64,000 nucleotides of DNA, taken from contig JBCCXL010000019.1 of NCBI GenBank assembly GCA_039191605.1, forward strand, positions 62,001 to 126,000, written 5' to 3'. Shown here in pieces: positions 54,686 to 63,309 of this stretch. Position 1 is the stretch's first letter. Each line of letters begins with the position of its first letter. The DNA is from JBCCXL01 sp039191605. GTDB lineage: Bacteria; Acidobacteriota; Thermoanaerobaculia; Multivoradales; JAHZIX01. The position numbers and the translations under genes are program-made. The notes beneath the pieces are model-generated. The model saw nothing but the letters and a program-made list of their open reading frames with translations, was not told the origin of the DNA and made no database searches.

Positions 54686-55879
54686 ATGTCCCGCTTAGAG
54701 ATTCACCGTCCAGAAGACCTCCACTCCCTGCTGCAGGAGAGCGATCGCGCCTTCCGCGATGTCGTCTTCCAGAGCCTGGACCTCCACGGCGTCGCCGATA
54801 CCCTGGTGCAGCGCGGAATCCAGGGGGCGGTGCTCCTCGGCTGCACCGCCAGCGCCGAAGAGCTAGAGCACCTGGTGCGCGCCGGGGCGCTGATCTTCCC
54901 CCGCCTGCCCCACGTGCCCTACGACACCTATCGGGTACACCTCTACGAGCCCCAGGAGCTGCTCGCCGGCTATTCCTCCGGCGGCAGCGGCAGCGACGGC
55001 CACGGCAAATCCCTCGACGGCCGCATCTATCAGCACTTCCTAGACGTCGGAGGGGCTCGGCCTCACAGCCTCATCGACGCCATGGCGCAGCGACTTCACG
55101 ACGCCGCCATCACCGACGCCATTGCCGACTACCTGCGCGGACAGCACGTGGTGGGCATCATGGGCGGCCACGGCCTGTCGCGCCACAGCGAGGGCTACGC
55201 CGCCATCGCTCGTCTCGCTCGCCGCCTCGCCCGCGGCGGTTTCCTGCTGGTCTCCGGCGGCGGTCCCGGAGCGATGGAGGCCACTCACCTCGGCGCCTGG
55301 TTCGCCCCCCGGGCCAACGAGGACCTGGAGAGCGCCCTGGCGCTGCTGGGGGAAGCTCCCCACTTCGAGCCCATCGATCCCTGGGTCGACGCCGCGCTGG
55401 AAGTGCGACGCCGCTTTCCGCTGCCCGCTGACCCAGCCGGGCGACCGCAGCAGGGCGCCAGCCTGGGGATCCCCACCTGGCATTACGGCCACGAGCCCTC
55501 CGCCCTCTTCGCCCCGCGCATCGCCAAATACTTCGCCAACAGCCTGCGGGAAGACGGCCTGGTCTCCGTCGCCAGCGGCGGTCTGATCTTCGCCCCGGGA
55601 AGCGCCGGCACCATTCAGGAGATCTTCCAGGACGCCTGCCAGAACCACTACCTCACCGAGGGCTTCGCCAGCCCGATGCTCTTCTATGGCGAGGGCTATT
55701 GGAGCTGGAATCACCCGGTCTTCCCCCTGCTCTCCCGCCTCGCCGCCGGCCGCCCCTACGCCCAATACCTCGCCATTACCGACTCCCAGGACGTCATCCT
55801 GAAGCGCCTCCAGGCCTTCCGGGATGAGCTCACCGCCCGCCGCCAAGCCCCGGCCTCAGGAGAAGACCATGACCACTGA
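54686..55879 (+). CDS. LOG-family (lysine decarboxylase-like Rossmann) protein
   Basis: A 397-residue protein. The LOG nucleotide-binding motif GGGPGAMEA is present, and the second motif PGGxGTxxE appears as PGSAGTIQE. An extra N-terminal domain of about 150 residues (SRLEIHRPEDL to RIYQHFLDVGG) precedes the Rossmann core. LOG proteins are phosphoribohydrolases acting on nucleoside monophosphates; cytokinin work is mainly known from plants and some bacteria. It overlaps the next gene by 11 nt. Confidence 0.83.
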   Translation: MSRLEIHRPEDLHSLLQESDRAFRDVVFQSLDLHGVADTLVQRGIQGAVLLGCTASAEELEHLVRAGALIFPRLPHVPYDTYRVHLYEPQELLAGYSSGGSGSDGHGKSLDGRIYQHFLDVGGARPHSLIDAMAQRLHDAAITDAIADYLRGQHVVGIMGGHGLSRHSEGYAAIARLARRLARGGFLLVSGGGPGAMEATHLGAWFAPRANEDLESALALLGEAPHFEPIDPWVDAALEVRRRFPLPADPAGRPQQGASLGIPTWHYGHEPSALFAPRIAKYFANSLREDGLVSVASGGLIFAPGSAGTIQEIFQDACQNHYLTEGFASPMLFYGEGYWSWNHPVFPLLSRLAAGRPYAQYLAITDSQDVILKRLQAFRDELTARRQAPASGEDHDH

Positions 55880-56417
55880 GCCCAGTGAATCCGCCGCCCC
55901 TCAGCCCCATCCCCAACCCGTAGTGCTGCCTTGGATCGGCCTGCTGCGCACCAATCAATTCCTCATCAAGCAGTGCTTCGCCGAGATCAGCGATCAGGAC
56001 GCCCGCTTCGCGCCCCCCTGCCGAGGTGAGGGCAGCGAGCTCAACTCCCTCATTTTCCTCGCCCTGCATATGCTCGATGCCCGCGCCTACCTGGTGCGGC
56101 TGGCCGGCGGGGACGGCGATCACGCCTTCAGCCCTCTCACTCGCGGAGCTCGTAGCCAAAGCGATCTCGACCTCGCTGCCCTTCCGTCGCTGCCGGAGGT
56201 GCTGGCGGAGCTGAAGGTCGTCCACCGGCGCCTGGAAACCACTCTCGCCGGGGTCAGCGAAGAGCAGCTCGCCGCCGAGGTGGACTTCCCCGCCCCGCTG
56301 CCGGATAAATCCCTCCTCGGCGTGCTCGCCTTCCTCAGCCAGCACGACAGCTATCACCTCGGCCAGCTGGCCTACATTCGCCGGCTGCTGGGCTATCCGC
56401 CGATGAGCTATACCTGA
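55869..56417 (+). CDS. DinB-family protein
   Basis: A 182-residue four-helix bundle protein. Metal-ligand histidines are visible in the expected places: LALHMLDARAYL and HDSYHLGQLAYIRRLLGYP. The ATG at 55869 has AGGAGA upstream and lies inside the end of the LOG-family gene, so translation is coupled. DinB-like enzymes are often thiol-dependent; the substrate is unknown. Confidence 0.85.
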   Translation: MTTEPSESAAPQPHPQPVVLPWIGLLRTNQFLIKQCFAEISDQDARFAPPCRGEGSELNSLIFLALHMLDARAYLVRLAGGDGDHAFSPLTRGARSQSDLDLAALPSLPEVLAELKVVHRRLETTLAGVSEEQLAAEVDFPAPLPDKSLLGVLAFLSQHDSYHLGQLAYIRRLLGYPPMSYT

Positions 56418-56486
56418 GGGGCCGCTAGGACCCGTCCCGAGACCCCATCTAGAGAACCCCGTCGAGGCCCAATCTAGGCTCGCCGA

Positions 56487-57374
56487 CTAATCCTTCGGCG
56501 CCCGCACCATCACCGAGCGGGCCCGCCATAAAGGCTCGCTCCACCCAGCCTCGCCGAAGATCTGCGCCCGCTGCCGAGACTCCTCAGGAGATCGGGCGTT
56601 GTAGAGCAGTCGCCAGGATTCATCCGCCGTCAGGCGGACGGTGGTCGTCGGCGCGTTGGGAGCTCCTTCCCAAAGAGACCACCCATCAGCTTCCCCGCGC
56701 AGCGTCCAGGCGCCGAGCTCCTCTCCCGCCTCTTCTCCTCTTTCCGCTTCGACACCATCCCCCGCGACCAAGAGGGTGACGGTGGTGCCCGCAGGCGCCT
56801 CGACTCCAGAGTAGGTCCGAGGTAAGGCCCGCACGGAGAGATCCAGCAGCGGCTTCAGCCACCGGGCCTCCAACAGCCGGGGCGCGCCGACGGCATCCCG
56901 CAGCTGCATTTGATGGTGCCAGTACTCGGTGTACTGACGCCCCACGTGCATCCACTGGCGGCTCTCGTCCACCCCCGCCCAATCCACCGCGAAGGTCGCC
57001 TCCCCCTCCAGCGGCTGCGACTCCAGCACCTCCACCGCCTGCTGACCGACGAGATCCAAAAGGTCCACCAGCAGCCGGGGGCTCAAACGCCTAGCAGCAC
57101 GCACCCAATCCGCGTTGAGCCCGTCGAGGAAGGCAACGAGATCCTCATAGCCCCTGATCTCAGCGTCGGGGGGCGGAAGATGCCCATCCCGAATCACCGC
57201 CACGTCCCGCGCCATCACGTCTAGCAGGTGGGCGACCACGTCCCGCACCCTCCAGGCGCCGGCCACCGTGGGGAGCACCCAATCCTCATCCCTAAAACCT
57301 TGCAGCAGGTCCAGGAGCTCTCTGTGGAGAGGCTGGAAGAGGGGGCGGGTATCGAGGGCTTCGAGAGTCTTCAT
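56487..57374 (-). CDS. Mycothiol-maleylpyruvate isomerase N-terminal (DinB-like) domain protein
   Basis: A 295-residue protein. The N-terminal half has the maleylpyruvate isomerase/DinB helical pattern (AWRVRDVVAHLLDVMARD; histidines in HVGRQYTEYWHHQMQLRDA). The C-terminal half is a beta-rich domain (TTVTLLVAG; TTTVRLTADESWRLL), similar to an SCP2-like fold found in this family. It probably acts on a small-molecule or thiol adduct; there is no evidence that this organism makes mycothiol. Confidence 0.75.
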   Translation of the reverse strand: MKTLEALDTRPLFQPLHRELLDLLQGFRDEDWVLPTVAGAWRVRDVVAHLLDVMARDVAVIRDGHLPPPDAEIRGYEDLVAFLDGLNADWVRAARRLSPRLLVDLLDLVGQQAVEVLESQPLEGEATFAVDWAGVDESRQWMHVGRQYTEYWHHQMQLRDAVGAPRLLEARWLKPLLDLSVRALPRTYSGVEAPAGTTVTLLVAGDGVEAERGEEAGEELGAWTLRGEADGWSLWEGAPNAPTTTVRLTADESWRLLYNARSPEESRQRAQIFGEAGWSEPLWRARSVMVRAPKD

Positions 57375-57432
57375 TTGTCGAGCCTAGCGTGTCCTTAGCC
57401 TTCTCTACTCGTCCGCTAGCAAGCTTCCACGA

Positions 57433-58932
57433 TCAAGGTTCCGTCAGCGTCCAGCTGGTGGTGTTTCCGCCCTCGAAGCCGTCCTCGAAGATGGGATCCA
57501 GAGACCCTACGCCGGTGTTGTAGAACACCAGGATCGAGGGATCGCCGGAGAAGCCGGCGACGAGGTCGGTGCGCCCATCGCCGTTGAGGTCGCCGAAGGC
57601 TAGAGCGGTGCCGGCGCCGGCCCCGTTGTAGGACCACGACGGGGCACTCGAGAGAGTTCCGCCATCGTTGAGGTAGAGGTTGATCACGCCGTTGGAGAAG
57701 TGGATCTCGGCGAGGTCCTGGTCGCCGTCATCGTCGACGTCGGCGAAGCGCAGGTCGCTGTGGCCGAAAAAGGTGCCGGTGGCGGACCAGGTCTGGGCGA
57801 GGGTGCCGGCGGTGTTGGTGTAGAGCAGGGTGGGATCGTGGCCAAGGGCGAGGTCCGGCGGCGCGGTGCCGTCGAGGGCGGCGAAGGCGACGCCTTTGTC
57901 GGTATCGGTATCGCCGGTGGTCCACGCGGGGGTGGTGGCCAGGGTGCCGGCGACGTTGCGGTAGACACCGCTCTCGAAGTTTGCCCACTTGGAGACCGCC
58001 ACATCCACCCAGCCGTCGTCGTCATAGTCGCCGGTGGAAAAGAAATTCTGGATCGAAGACTCGGCGGAAGACCAGCTGGGCGCCGTCTCCAGCACGCCAT
58101 CGTCGTTCTCGAAGAAATGCATCGGCCGGAAGGGATCGTTGGTGCGCCCCTGATTGGCGGTCAGCAGGTCGAGATCCTCGTCGCGGTCGAAGTCGAAGAG
58201 CAGGCCGTAGTTATTCCACACCGAATCCTGGGACGACCACCCTGGAGAGGTAGAGAGCCCACCCAGGCTGTTGAAGTAGATCACCGAGGGCGGAAAGCTG
58301 CCGCCGCCGTTGGCGGCGAAGATATCGAGCAGATCATCCCCGTCGACGTCCCCCACCTGGATATCCCCGGTAGAGACCTCGTCCGCCGAAACCCAGGAGG
58401 GGTTGGCCTCCAGCCCGGAGCCGGTGTTGAAGTACACGAGATTCTCCCAATCCTCGTAGGGCGGGAAGGAGTTGGAGATGTAGCAGCCGACGGCGAGATC
58501 CAGCCCCGGCTGATCGTCCAGCTGCCCGAGAGCCAGGCCTCCCACCTGCCGCCGCAGGGTATTGCTCCAGTCCGGGGCGGTGCCGAAAGGCGCCGAAGCC
58601 CCCTCCCTCACCCGCTGCCGCGCCGCCCGCTGCGATTCCGCCGAAAGGGTGAGAGGCGGCGCCTGGGAGACGAAGGCCGAGACCAGGGCGTCGTCCGAGA
58701 TCACGATCTCCCAGGGGCCGACGAGCTCCGGCGGCGCTCCGTGGCTGCTCTGGGCGCTAAGGGGCGAGGCCCCAAGAGCCCCTACGCCGAGGGCTAACAA
58801 GAACAAGCCTACGGGCCATCTCAGCTGGCGAAATGGCGCCAGAGAATCGAGGCCCTGAGAAGAAGTAGGGCGAGCAGAAGTTGGTAGACCGTAGCGACGA
58901 GACGCTGTAGAGCGGCAGAGGAAGAGCAGCAT
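57433..58932 (-). CDS. FG-GAP/VCBS-repeat secreted protein with C-terminal DGFE motif
   Basis: The 499-residue product starts at the ATG 58932 (AGGAG 9 nt upstream); the frame reaches 59016 with no added support. A signal peptide (LFLLALGVGALG) is followed by about seven beta-propeller repeats with Ca-binding-type loops (GDVDGDDLLDI, GDYDDDGWVDVAV, ADVDDDGDQDLA, GDLNGDGRTDLV). The end of the protein reads IFEDGFEGGNTTSWTL. This type of IFxDGFExG tail is found at the C-termini of many secreted proteins of related bacteria and may be a sorting or structural signal. Confidence 0.86.
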   Translation of the reverse strand: MLLFLCRSTASRRYGLPTSARPTSSQGLDSLAPFRQLRWPVGLFLLALGVGALGASPLSAQSSHGAPPELVGPWEIVISDDALVSAFVSQAPPLTLSAESQRAARQRVREGASAPFGTAPDWSNTLRRQVGGLALGQLDDQPGLDLAVGCYISNSFPPYEDWENLVYFNTGSGLEANPSWVSADEVSTGDIQVGDVDGDDLLDIFAANGGGSFPPSVIYFNSLGGLSTSPGWSSQDSVWNNYGLLFDFDRDEDLDLLTANQGRTNDPFRPMHFFENDDGVLETAPSWSSAESSIQNFFSTGDYDDDGWVDVAVSKWANFESGVYRNVAGTLATTPAWTTGDTDTDKGVAFAALDGTAPPDLALGHDPTLLYTNTAGTLAQTWSATGTFFGHSDLRFADVDDDGDQDLAEIHFSNGVINLYLNDGGTLSSAPSWSYNGAGAGTALAFGDLNGDGRTDLVAGFSGDPSILVFYNTGVGSLDPIFEDGFEGGNTTSWTLTEP

Positions 58933-59000
58933 GGATCGAGGCTCCTGTGGAAGAGTCGGCAATCCGAGGCGGTCGGGGAGTCTTGGCGTCAGTTTAACAA

Positions 59001-59088
59001 CAGCGCAGCTGATCAAAGACCACAGCGCAGCTGATCAAAGACCACAGCGCAGCTGATCAAAGACCACAGCGCAGCTGATCAAAGACCA
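59001..59088. repeat. Four perfect 22-bp tandem repeats
   Basis: cagcgcagctgatcaaagacca repeats exactly at 59001, 59023, 59045 and 59067, with a partial copy at 59089. It lies in the divergent region between the FG-GAP gene and the TPR-cNMP gene. The core GCAGCTGATC is partly palindromic (CAGCTG), so regulator binding is possible. Confidence 0.95.
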
Positions 59089-59235
59089 CAGGCCACAGCC
59101 TAGCCTCCCCTTCGCGACGGCGCTGCCATCGCGGATCAAAGCCCTTCCCCGCTGCCGTAGAGCCAAGAGTTCATGCTAGGATGACATGCACTGAACCACC
59201 TCGACGATTTCGCAAAACGACCACGCTAGGCCCCG

Positions 59236-61161
59236 GTGTCCGAATCCCGCCAACCGCCCCACCGCTCCCCCTCACCGAGTTCTGCCGGTGAGCCTCGTGG
59301 AGCCGCGGCGTCCTCCGGCTCTGGAAAGCTGCAGCCAGCACCAGATTCCCTCAGCCCGCTGCTGGCGGAGGTGGATTCCCTGATCCATCTGGCGCGACGC
59401 TTTCAGGAGCAGCAGATGTACGCCGAGGCGGGGGAGCTCTACCTGCTGGCGCTGCGGCTGGATCCACAGAACCGCGGCCTGCGGGCGGCGCTGGCCCAGG
59501 TGCGGCGCATGCAGCAGGAGCTGCCGGATCGGCGGCGCACCCCGGCGGAGGTGGCCCGGGAACAGGCGCGGCGAGACGCCATCGACGGCGCCCACTTCCT
59601 CGGCCTGGCGCATCTCTACGCCGACAAGGGGGAAGATCTCCACGCTCTGGAATGCCTCGGCGTCGCCAAGGCCAAGGCTCCGGGCCTGAGTCCGATCTAC
59701 AAGCTGGAAGGGCGCATCCTCGCCCGCCGCGGACGCCACGGAGAGGCCGCCAAGGAGCTCGCCAAGGCCCTGCGCTACAACCCCTTCGACCGCAACGCTG
59801 CGGAGCTGCTCTCCCGCGCCCATTACGAGCAGCGCAAGTACCGCGCCGCCCTGGAGGCGGCGATTCGCGCCTTCCTGCTGCTCAACGAGGGGGACGACCA
59901 GGGGGCCGAGCGCCTGCGGCGACGCATCCAGACCTTCAAGCGCGCCCTGTCCTACGACAACGCCGAGCTGGCCCTGCTCTTCCGCCGCGGTCAGGAGCAC
60001 CTGAACCTCTCCTTCGATCGCCTGCAGTGGCATCGGGAGCGCTTCCTCGAAGACGGCGGCCGCTTCGCCGGCGGCTTCAGCGCCACCGTGCCCTCCCGCG
60101 GCCCCGGCAACGGTGGCCTCATCGACATGATCCAGCGCATCCACGAGCTCGGAGCGCTGCCGGATCTCGGGGAGTCAGAGGTCATTCAGATCTCGCGCTT
60201 CGCGGAAGCACGCCCGGTGGCCCGGGAAGAGATCATCTTTCGCGACGGCCAGCCGGGCTCGGACCTCTACCTCATCGAGCACGGCGAGATCTCCCTGCGC
60301 AAGGAGACCGCCTACGGCCTCTTCGAGCATCGGCGCCTCGGCCCCGGCCGAATCTTCGGCGAGACCAGCTTCGCCGGTGGCGCTCAGCGGGCCTGTGACG
60401 CCGTCGCCACCGAACCCAGCACCCTGCTACGCCTCGACGCGGCGGGCCTTTACCGCCTGGTGGAGGCCGATACCGAGCTTGGGGTTCGTCTCTACAGCGG
60501 ACTGTGGAGTGCCCTGGCCCGCAAGCTGCGGGGAGCCAACGAGCATCTCAAGGAGTTCTTCCCCTCCGGCGAAGAGCAGGTCGCCGCCCCCCGGGCCCAG
60601 GCTCCCCAAGCTTCGGCGCCTCAGGCCCAGCGGGTGCAGATGGACGAGCGCGAGAAGATGCGGGTGCTCGAAGAGCAGGGGCTCAGCCCCTCGGAGCTTC
60701 GCGGCCTGGCCAGCTTCAGCCGCGAGAAGCGCTTCTCCCCCGGCGAGCCCCTGTTCCGGGAAGGCGATCGGGGGGACGAGATGTATATCGTGATGCAGGG
60801 ACGGGTTCGCATCAGCAAGCAGATCCCCGGCATCGGCGAAGAGGCTCTGGCGATCCTCAAGCGGGGAGAATTCTTCGGCGAGATGGCCCTGCTGGACGAC
60901 CAACCACGCTCCGCCGACGCCCGCGCCCACCAGGGGCCGCTGACGGTCCTCGCCCTGGACGGCGAAGACTATCGGCGCATCCGCGATGAATTGGACGCCC
61001 AAGCAGGGCTAGAGATCCTCAAGCTGCTCTGCCGTCTGCTCGCCGGGCGACTGCGGGAGATCGACGCCAAGCTGGTGAGCTGGCGGATCTTCGCCGGCCC
61101 GGAAGCCAGCGAAGATCAGAACATCGTCACCTTCCCCGGGCGCGGTCCCTCGGCCAGCTGA
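59236..61161 (+). CDS. TPR protein with two cyclic-nucleotide-binding domains
   Basis: The product has 641 residues from a GTG start. TPR-like helices occupy about residues 40-290 (AGELYLLALRLDPQNRGLRAALAQ). A first cNMP-binding domain follows (FRDGQPGSDLYLIEHGEISL; IFGETSFAGGAQRACDA) and a second near the end (REGDRGDEMYIVMQGRVRI; FFGEMALLDDQPRSADA). The second matches the canonical phosphate-binding cassette, with its Arg. No DNA-binding HTH is visible, so it is not a CRP-type regulator. No cyclase or phosphodiesterase is nearby. Upstream of the sigma-like gene at 61403. Confidence 0.87.
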   Translation: MSESRQPPHRSPSPSSAGEPRGAAASSGSGKLQPAPDSLSPLLAEVDSLIHLARRFQEQQMYAEAGELYLLALRLDPQNRGLRAALAQVRRMQQELPDRRRTPAEVAREQARRDAIDGAHFLGLAHLYADKGEDLHALECLGVAKAKAPGLSPIYKLEGRILARRGRHGEAAKELAKALRYNPFDRNAAELLSRAHYEQRKYRAALEAAIRAFLLLNEGDDQGAERLRRRIQTFKRALSYDNAELALLFRRGQEHLNLSFDRLQWHRERFLEDGGRFAGGFSATVPSRGPGNGGLIDMIQRIHELGALPDLGESEVIQISRFAEARPVAREEIIFRDGQPGSDLYLIEHGEISLRKETAYGLFEHRRLGPGRIFGETSFAGGAQRACDAVATEPSTLLRLDAAGLYRLVEADTELGVRLYSGLWSALARKLRGANEHLKEFFPSGEEQVAAPRAQAPQASAPQAQRVQMDEREKMRVLEEQGLSPSELRGLASFSREKRFSPGEPLFREGDRGDEMYIVMQGRVRISKQIPGIGEEALAILKRGEFFGEMALLDDQPRSADARAHQGPLTVLALDGEDYRRIRDELDAQAGLEILKLLCRLLAGRLREIDAKLVSWRIFAGPEASEDQNIVTFPGRGPSAS

Positions 61162-61173
61162 GAGCCGCGCCCC

Positions 61174-61302
61174 GACTGAGACGCCCCGACTGAGACGCCC
61201 CGACTGAGACGCCCCAACTGAGGTAGGCCCGTGAAGAAGGGCCAATGAAAACGGGCCATTGAAGACCGGCCAGTGAAGACCGGCCAGCGGAGACCGGCCG
61301 CC
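61174..61302. repeat. Two adjacent 14-bp repeat arrays
   Basis: gactgagacgcccc repeats exactly at 61174, 61188 and 61202. A second, diverged set (gaagaccggccagt and variants) runs in five 14-bp steps from 61233 to 61302. Both start shortly after the stop codon at 61161. Confidence 0.9.
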
Positions 61303-61402
61303 AAGCAAGATCTAGCGAACGAGGCCCAGCGAAGAAAACTCAGCTAGGAAAGCTCAGCTGATACGTCCATCCATTCGACGACCCATCAGCACTCTCTATT
61401 CG

Positions 61403-61930
61403 ATGACCACAACGCCCGTCGCTCCCGATCGCTCCACGGCGGCCCTCCTGGACCTGCTGGAGTCCAGTCATGGGGCAATCTGCCAGACCCTGGAGCGCTT
61501 CGACATCGAGACCGAAGAAGCCGACGAGATTCTCGACGAGCTGGCGATGGTGCTGGCCCACCGCTTCGATCAGCTGAGCGATCCCCGCCGCTGGCTCCTC
61601 AGCACCCTCGAGCGACGCTGCTTGCTCTCTCTCCACCATCGCCGCGAGACCCTAGCGCGGCGCACCGAGCTGGAGATCGAGGAGTGGCTCGACGTGCACC
61701 CAGAAGCCTTGAGGGAACAGCGACACCAGCAGCTCCAGGAGCTCATCGACCGGCTACCGCGGGCCAGCCAGCGAGTGCTGAGACGCCGCTGGCCGCTAGA
61801 GGAAGATATCCCCATCGCAGCGCCCCCTCCCCCCGCCGCCATCGGCCCCTCGGGACGGCGCATCGATCCCATCCTGCGCTGCCTCCACCAGCTGCTGCAC
61901 ACCGCCCTCGACCGCTGCGTAGACGCCTAG
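61403..61930 (+). CDS. Sigma70-like protein with degenerate region 4
   Basis: A 175-residue protein. The first two thirds resemble sigma region 2 (LLDLLESSHGAICQTLERFDIETEEADEILDELA, then RRWLLSTLERRCL), and IDRLPRASQRVLRRRW matches the start of region 4. The HTH that should follow (S/EEIA...VK.RL) is replaced by a Pro/Ala stretch (PIAAPPPPAAIGPSGRR) and one helix. DNA binding through region 4 is therefore doubtful. It may be a repurposed or partner-dependent sigma-like factor. It sits 241 nt after the cNMP protein on the same strand. Confidence 0.72.
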   Translation: MTTTPVAPDRSTAALLDLLESSHGAICQTLERFDIETEEADEILDELAMVLAHRFDQLSDPRRWLLSTLERRCLLSLHHRRETLARRTELEIEEWLDVHPEALREQRHQQLQELIDRLPRASQRVLRRRWPLEEDIPIAAPPPPAAIGPSGRRIDPILRCLHQLLHTALDRCVDA

Positions 61931-61984
61931 TTCAGCCGAGCGATCCGCCGAACGAGCAGCCCGTCAAGAGAGTAGGCCGAAAGC

Positions 61985-62025
61985 AAAATCCCTCTCCAGC
62001 GCCAGCGCGCGGGAGAGGGATTTTT
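61985..62025. terminator. Bidirectional intrinsic terminator
   Basis: AAAATCCCTCTCC (61985-61997) pairs with GGGAGAGGGATTTTT (62011-62025). T runs on both sides serve the sigma-like gene (plus) and the permease (minus). Stem of about 11 bp. Confidence 0.88.
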
Positions 62026-62077
62026 CACCGTGGCCGAACGGAGCGCCCCGAGGTTGAGGCAGCTCATCCAGCGGCTG

Positions 62078-63307
62078 TTATTGACGCAACACCGACCAGG
62101 GATCTACCTGGGTCGCCCGCCGCGCCGGGATAAAGCTGGCAAAGATGCTCAGCAGGGCGAGAGTGAGGCAGACGGTGAGCACCACCGGCAGGTCCGATGG
62201 AGACACTTCGAAGAGCATCGCAGCGAGGAAGCTCGAGGCCATCTGCAGCACGCCGAAGGTGAGCACCAGGCCGATGCCCACCCCCACCAGGCCGAGAATC
62301 GCGCCTTCTTTCAGCACCAGGCCCAGCACATCCGACTGTCGGGCGCCGAGAGCCATGCGCAGGCCCAGCTCCTTCACCCGGCGGGTGACGGCGTAAGAGA
62401 TCACGCCGTAGATGCCCACCGCGGCGAGCACCAGGGCCACCACCGCCAGCAGCGCCATCAGCCACATCCAGGCTCGCGGCTGCTTCACGCTGCCGTCGAT
62501 CAGCTCTTTCGCGGTCCTGATGTTGCCCACCGCAAGCTCCGGATCGATGCTGCGAATGGCGTCCACCGCCGGCTTCGAGACGGCGTGGGGAGTGCCGTCG
62601 GTCTCGATGACGAAGGTCGCCATGCGCCACACGCTCTGGTAAGTCGGGAAGTAGAGCTCCGGCTCGGCCTCTTTGTCGAGACCGTTCTGGCGCACGCTGG
62701 CCACCACGCCGACCACTTCCCGCTCCCCCGGAGGCAGCATACCGCCGGGGCCGAAGTTGACCTCCAGCTGCACCCGCTCCCCCACCGGATCCTGGTTCGG
62801 CCAGTAGCGCTGAGCGGCGGCTTCGTTGATCAACACCACGCCGGGAGCTTCCGCGTTATCCCGCTCCTCGAGCTCGCGACCGCGAAGCAAGGGGATTCCC
62901 AGGGTACGGAAATAGCCCGGGGTGATGGCCTGCACCAGCACCGGCTTGCGGTCGTCGGGACCGTTGGCCGCCTGGCCGACGATCTGCATCCCGGCGGTGC
63001 CGCCATCGCTGGTCAGCGGCAGCTTCCAGGTGGTGGCCGCCGAGCGCACCCCCGGAAGAGTGCGAATCTCCTCCAGCGAGCGCTGGAAGAAGGCGGTGGT
63101 CTGGTGCGGCTGGGGGTAGCGGATGGGAGGGAGGTGAACCTCCATGGTGAGAACGTTCTTCGGGGTGAATCCGGGATCCACCGAGAGGAGCTGGGAGAAG
63201 CTCTTGATCAGCAGACCGGCGCCGACCAACAGGGTCAGAGCGACGGCGATCTGCATCACGACCAGAAAGCGACGCATGCGAACGCCGCGGGCAGTGCTCT
63301 TACTCAT
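62078..63307 (-). CDS. FtsX/MacB-type permease, C-terminal half (ADOP-like)
   Basis: 409 residues with the second half of an acidobacterial duplicated orphan permease: a membrane helix (FLVVMQIAVALTLLVGAGLLIKSF), a MacB-like periplasmic domain (about residues 50-270), then three helices with the FtsX block (SYAVTRRVKELGLRMALGARQSDVLGLVLKEG). Its ATG begins 2 nt past the stop of the upstream half (63310). In usual family members both halves are one chain of about 800 residues. Either a frameshift or a real split; no ATPase gene is in the window. Confidence 0.87.
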   Translation of the reverse strand: MSKSTARGVRMRRFLVVMQIAVALTLLVGAGLLIKSFSQLLSVDPGFTPKNVLTMEVHLPPIRYPQPHQTTAFFQRSLEEIRTLPGVRSAATTWKLPLTSDGGTAGMQIVGQAANGPDDRKPVLVQAITPGYFRTLGIPLLRGRELEERDNAEAPGVVLINEAAAQRYWPNQDPVGERVQLEVNFGPGGMLPPGEREVVGVVASVRQNGLDKEAEPELYFPTYQSVWRMATFVIETDGTPHAVSKPAVDAIRSIDPELAVGNIRTAKELIDGSVKQPRAWMWLMALLAVVALVLAAVGIYGVISYAVTRRVKELGLRMALGARQSDVLGLVLKEGAILGLVGVGIGLVLTFGVLQMASSFLAAMLFEVSPSDLPVVLTVCLTLALLSIFASFIPARRATQVDPWSVLRQ

Positions 63308-63309
63308 GA

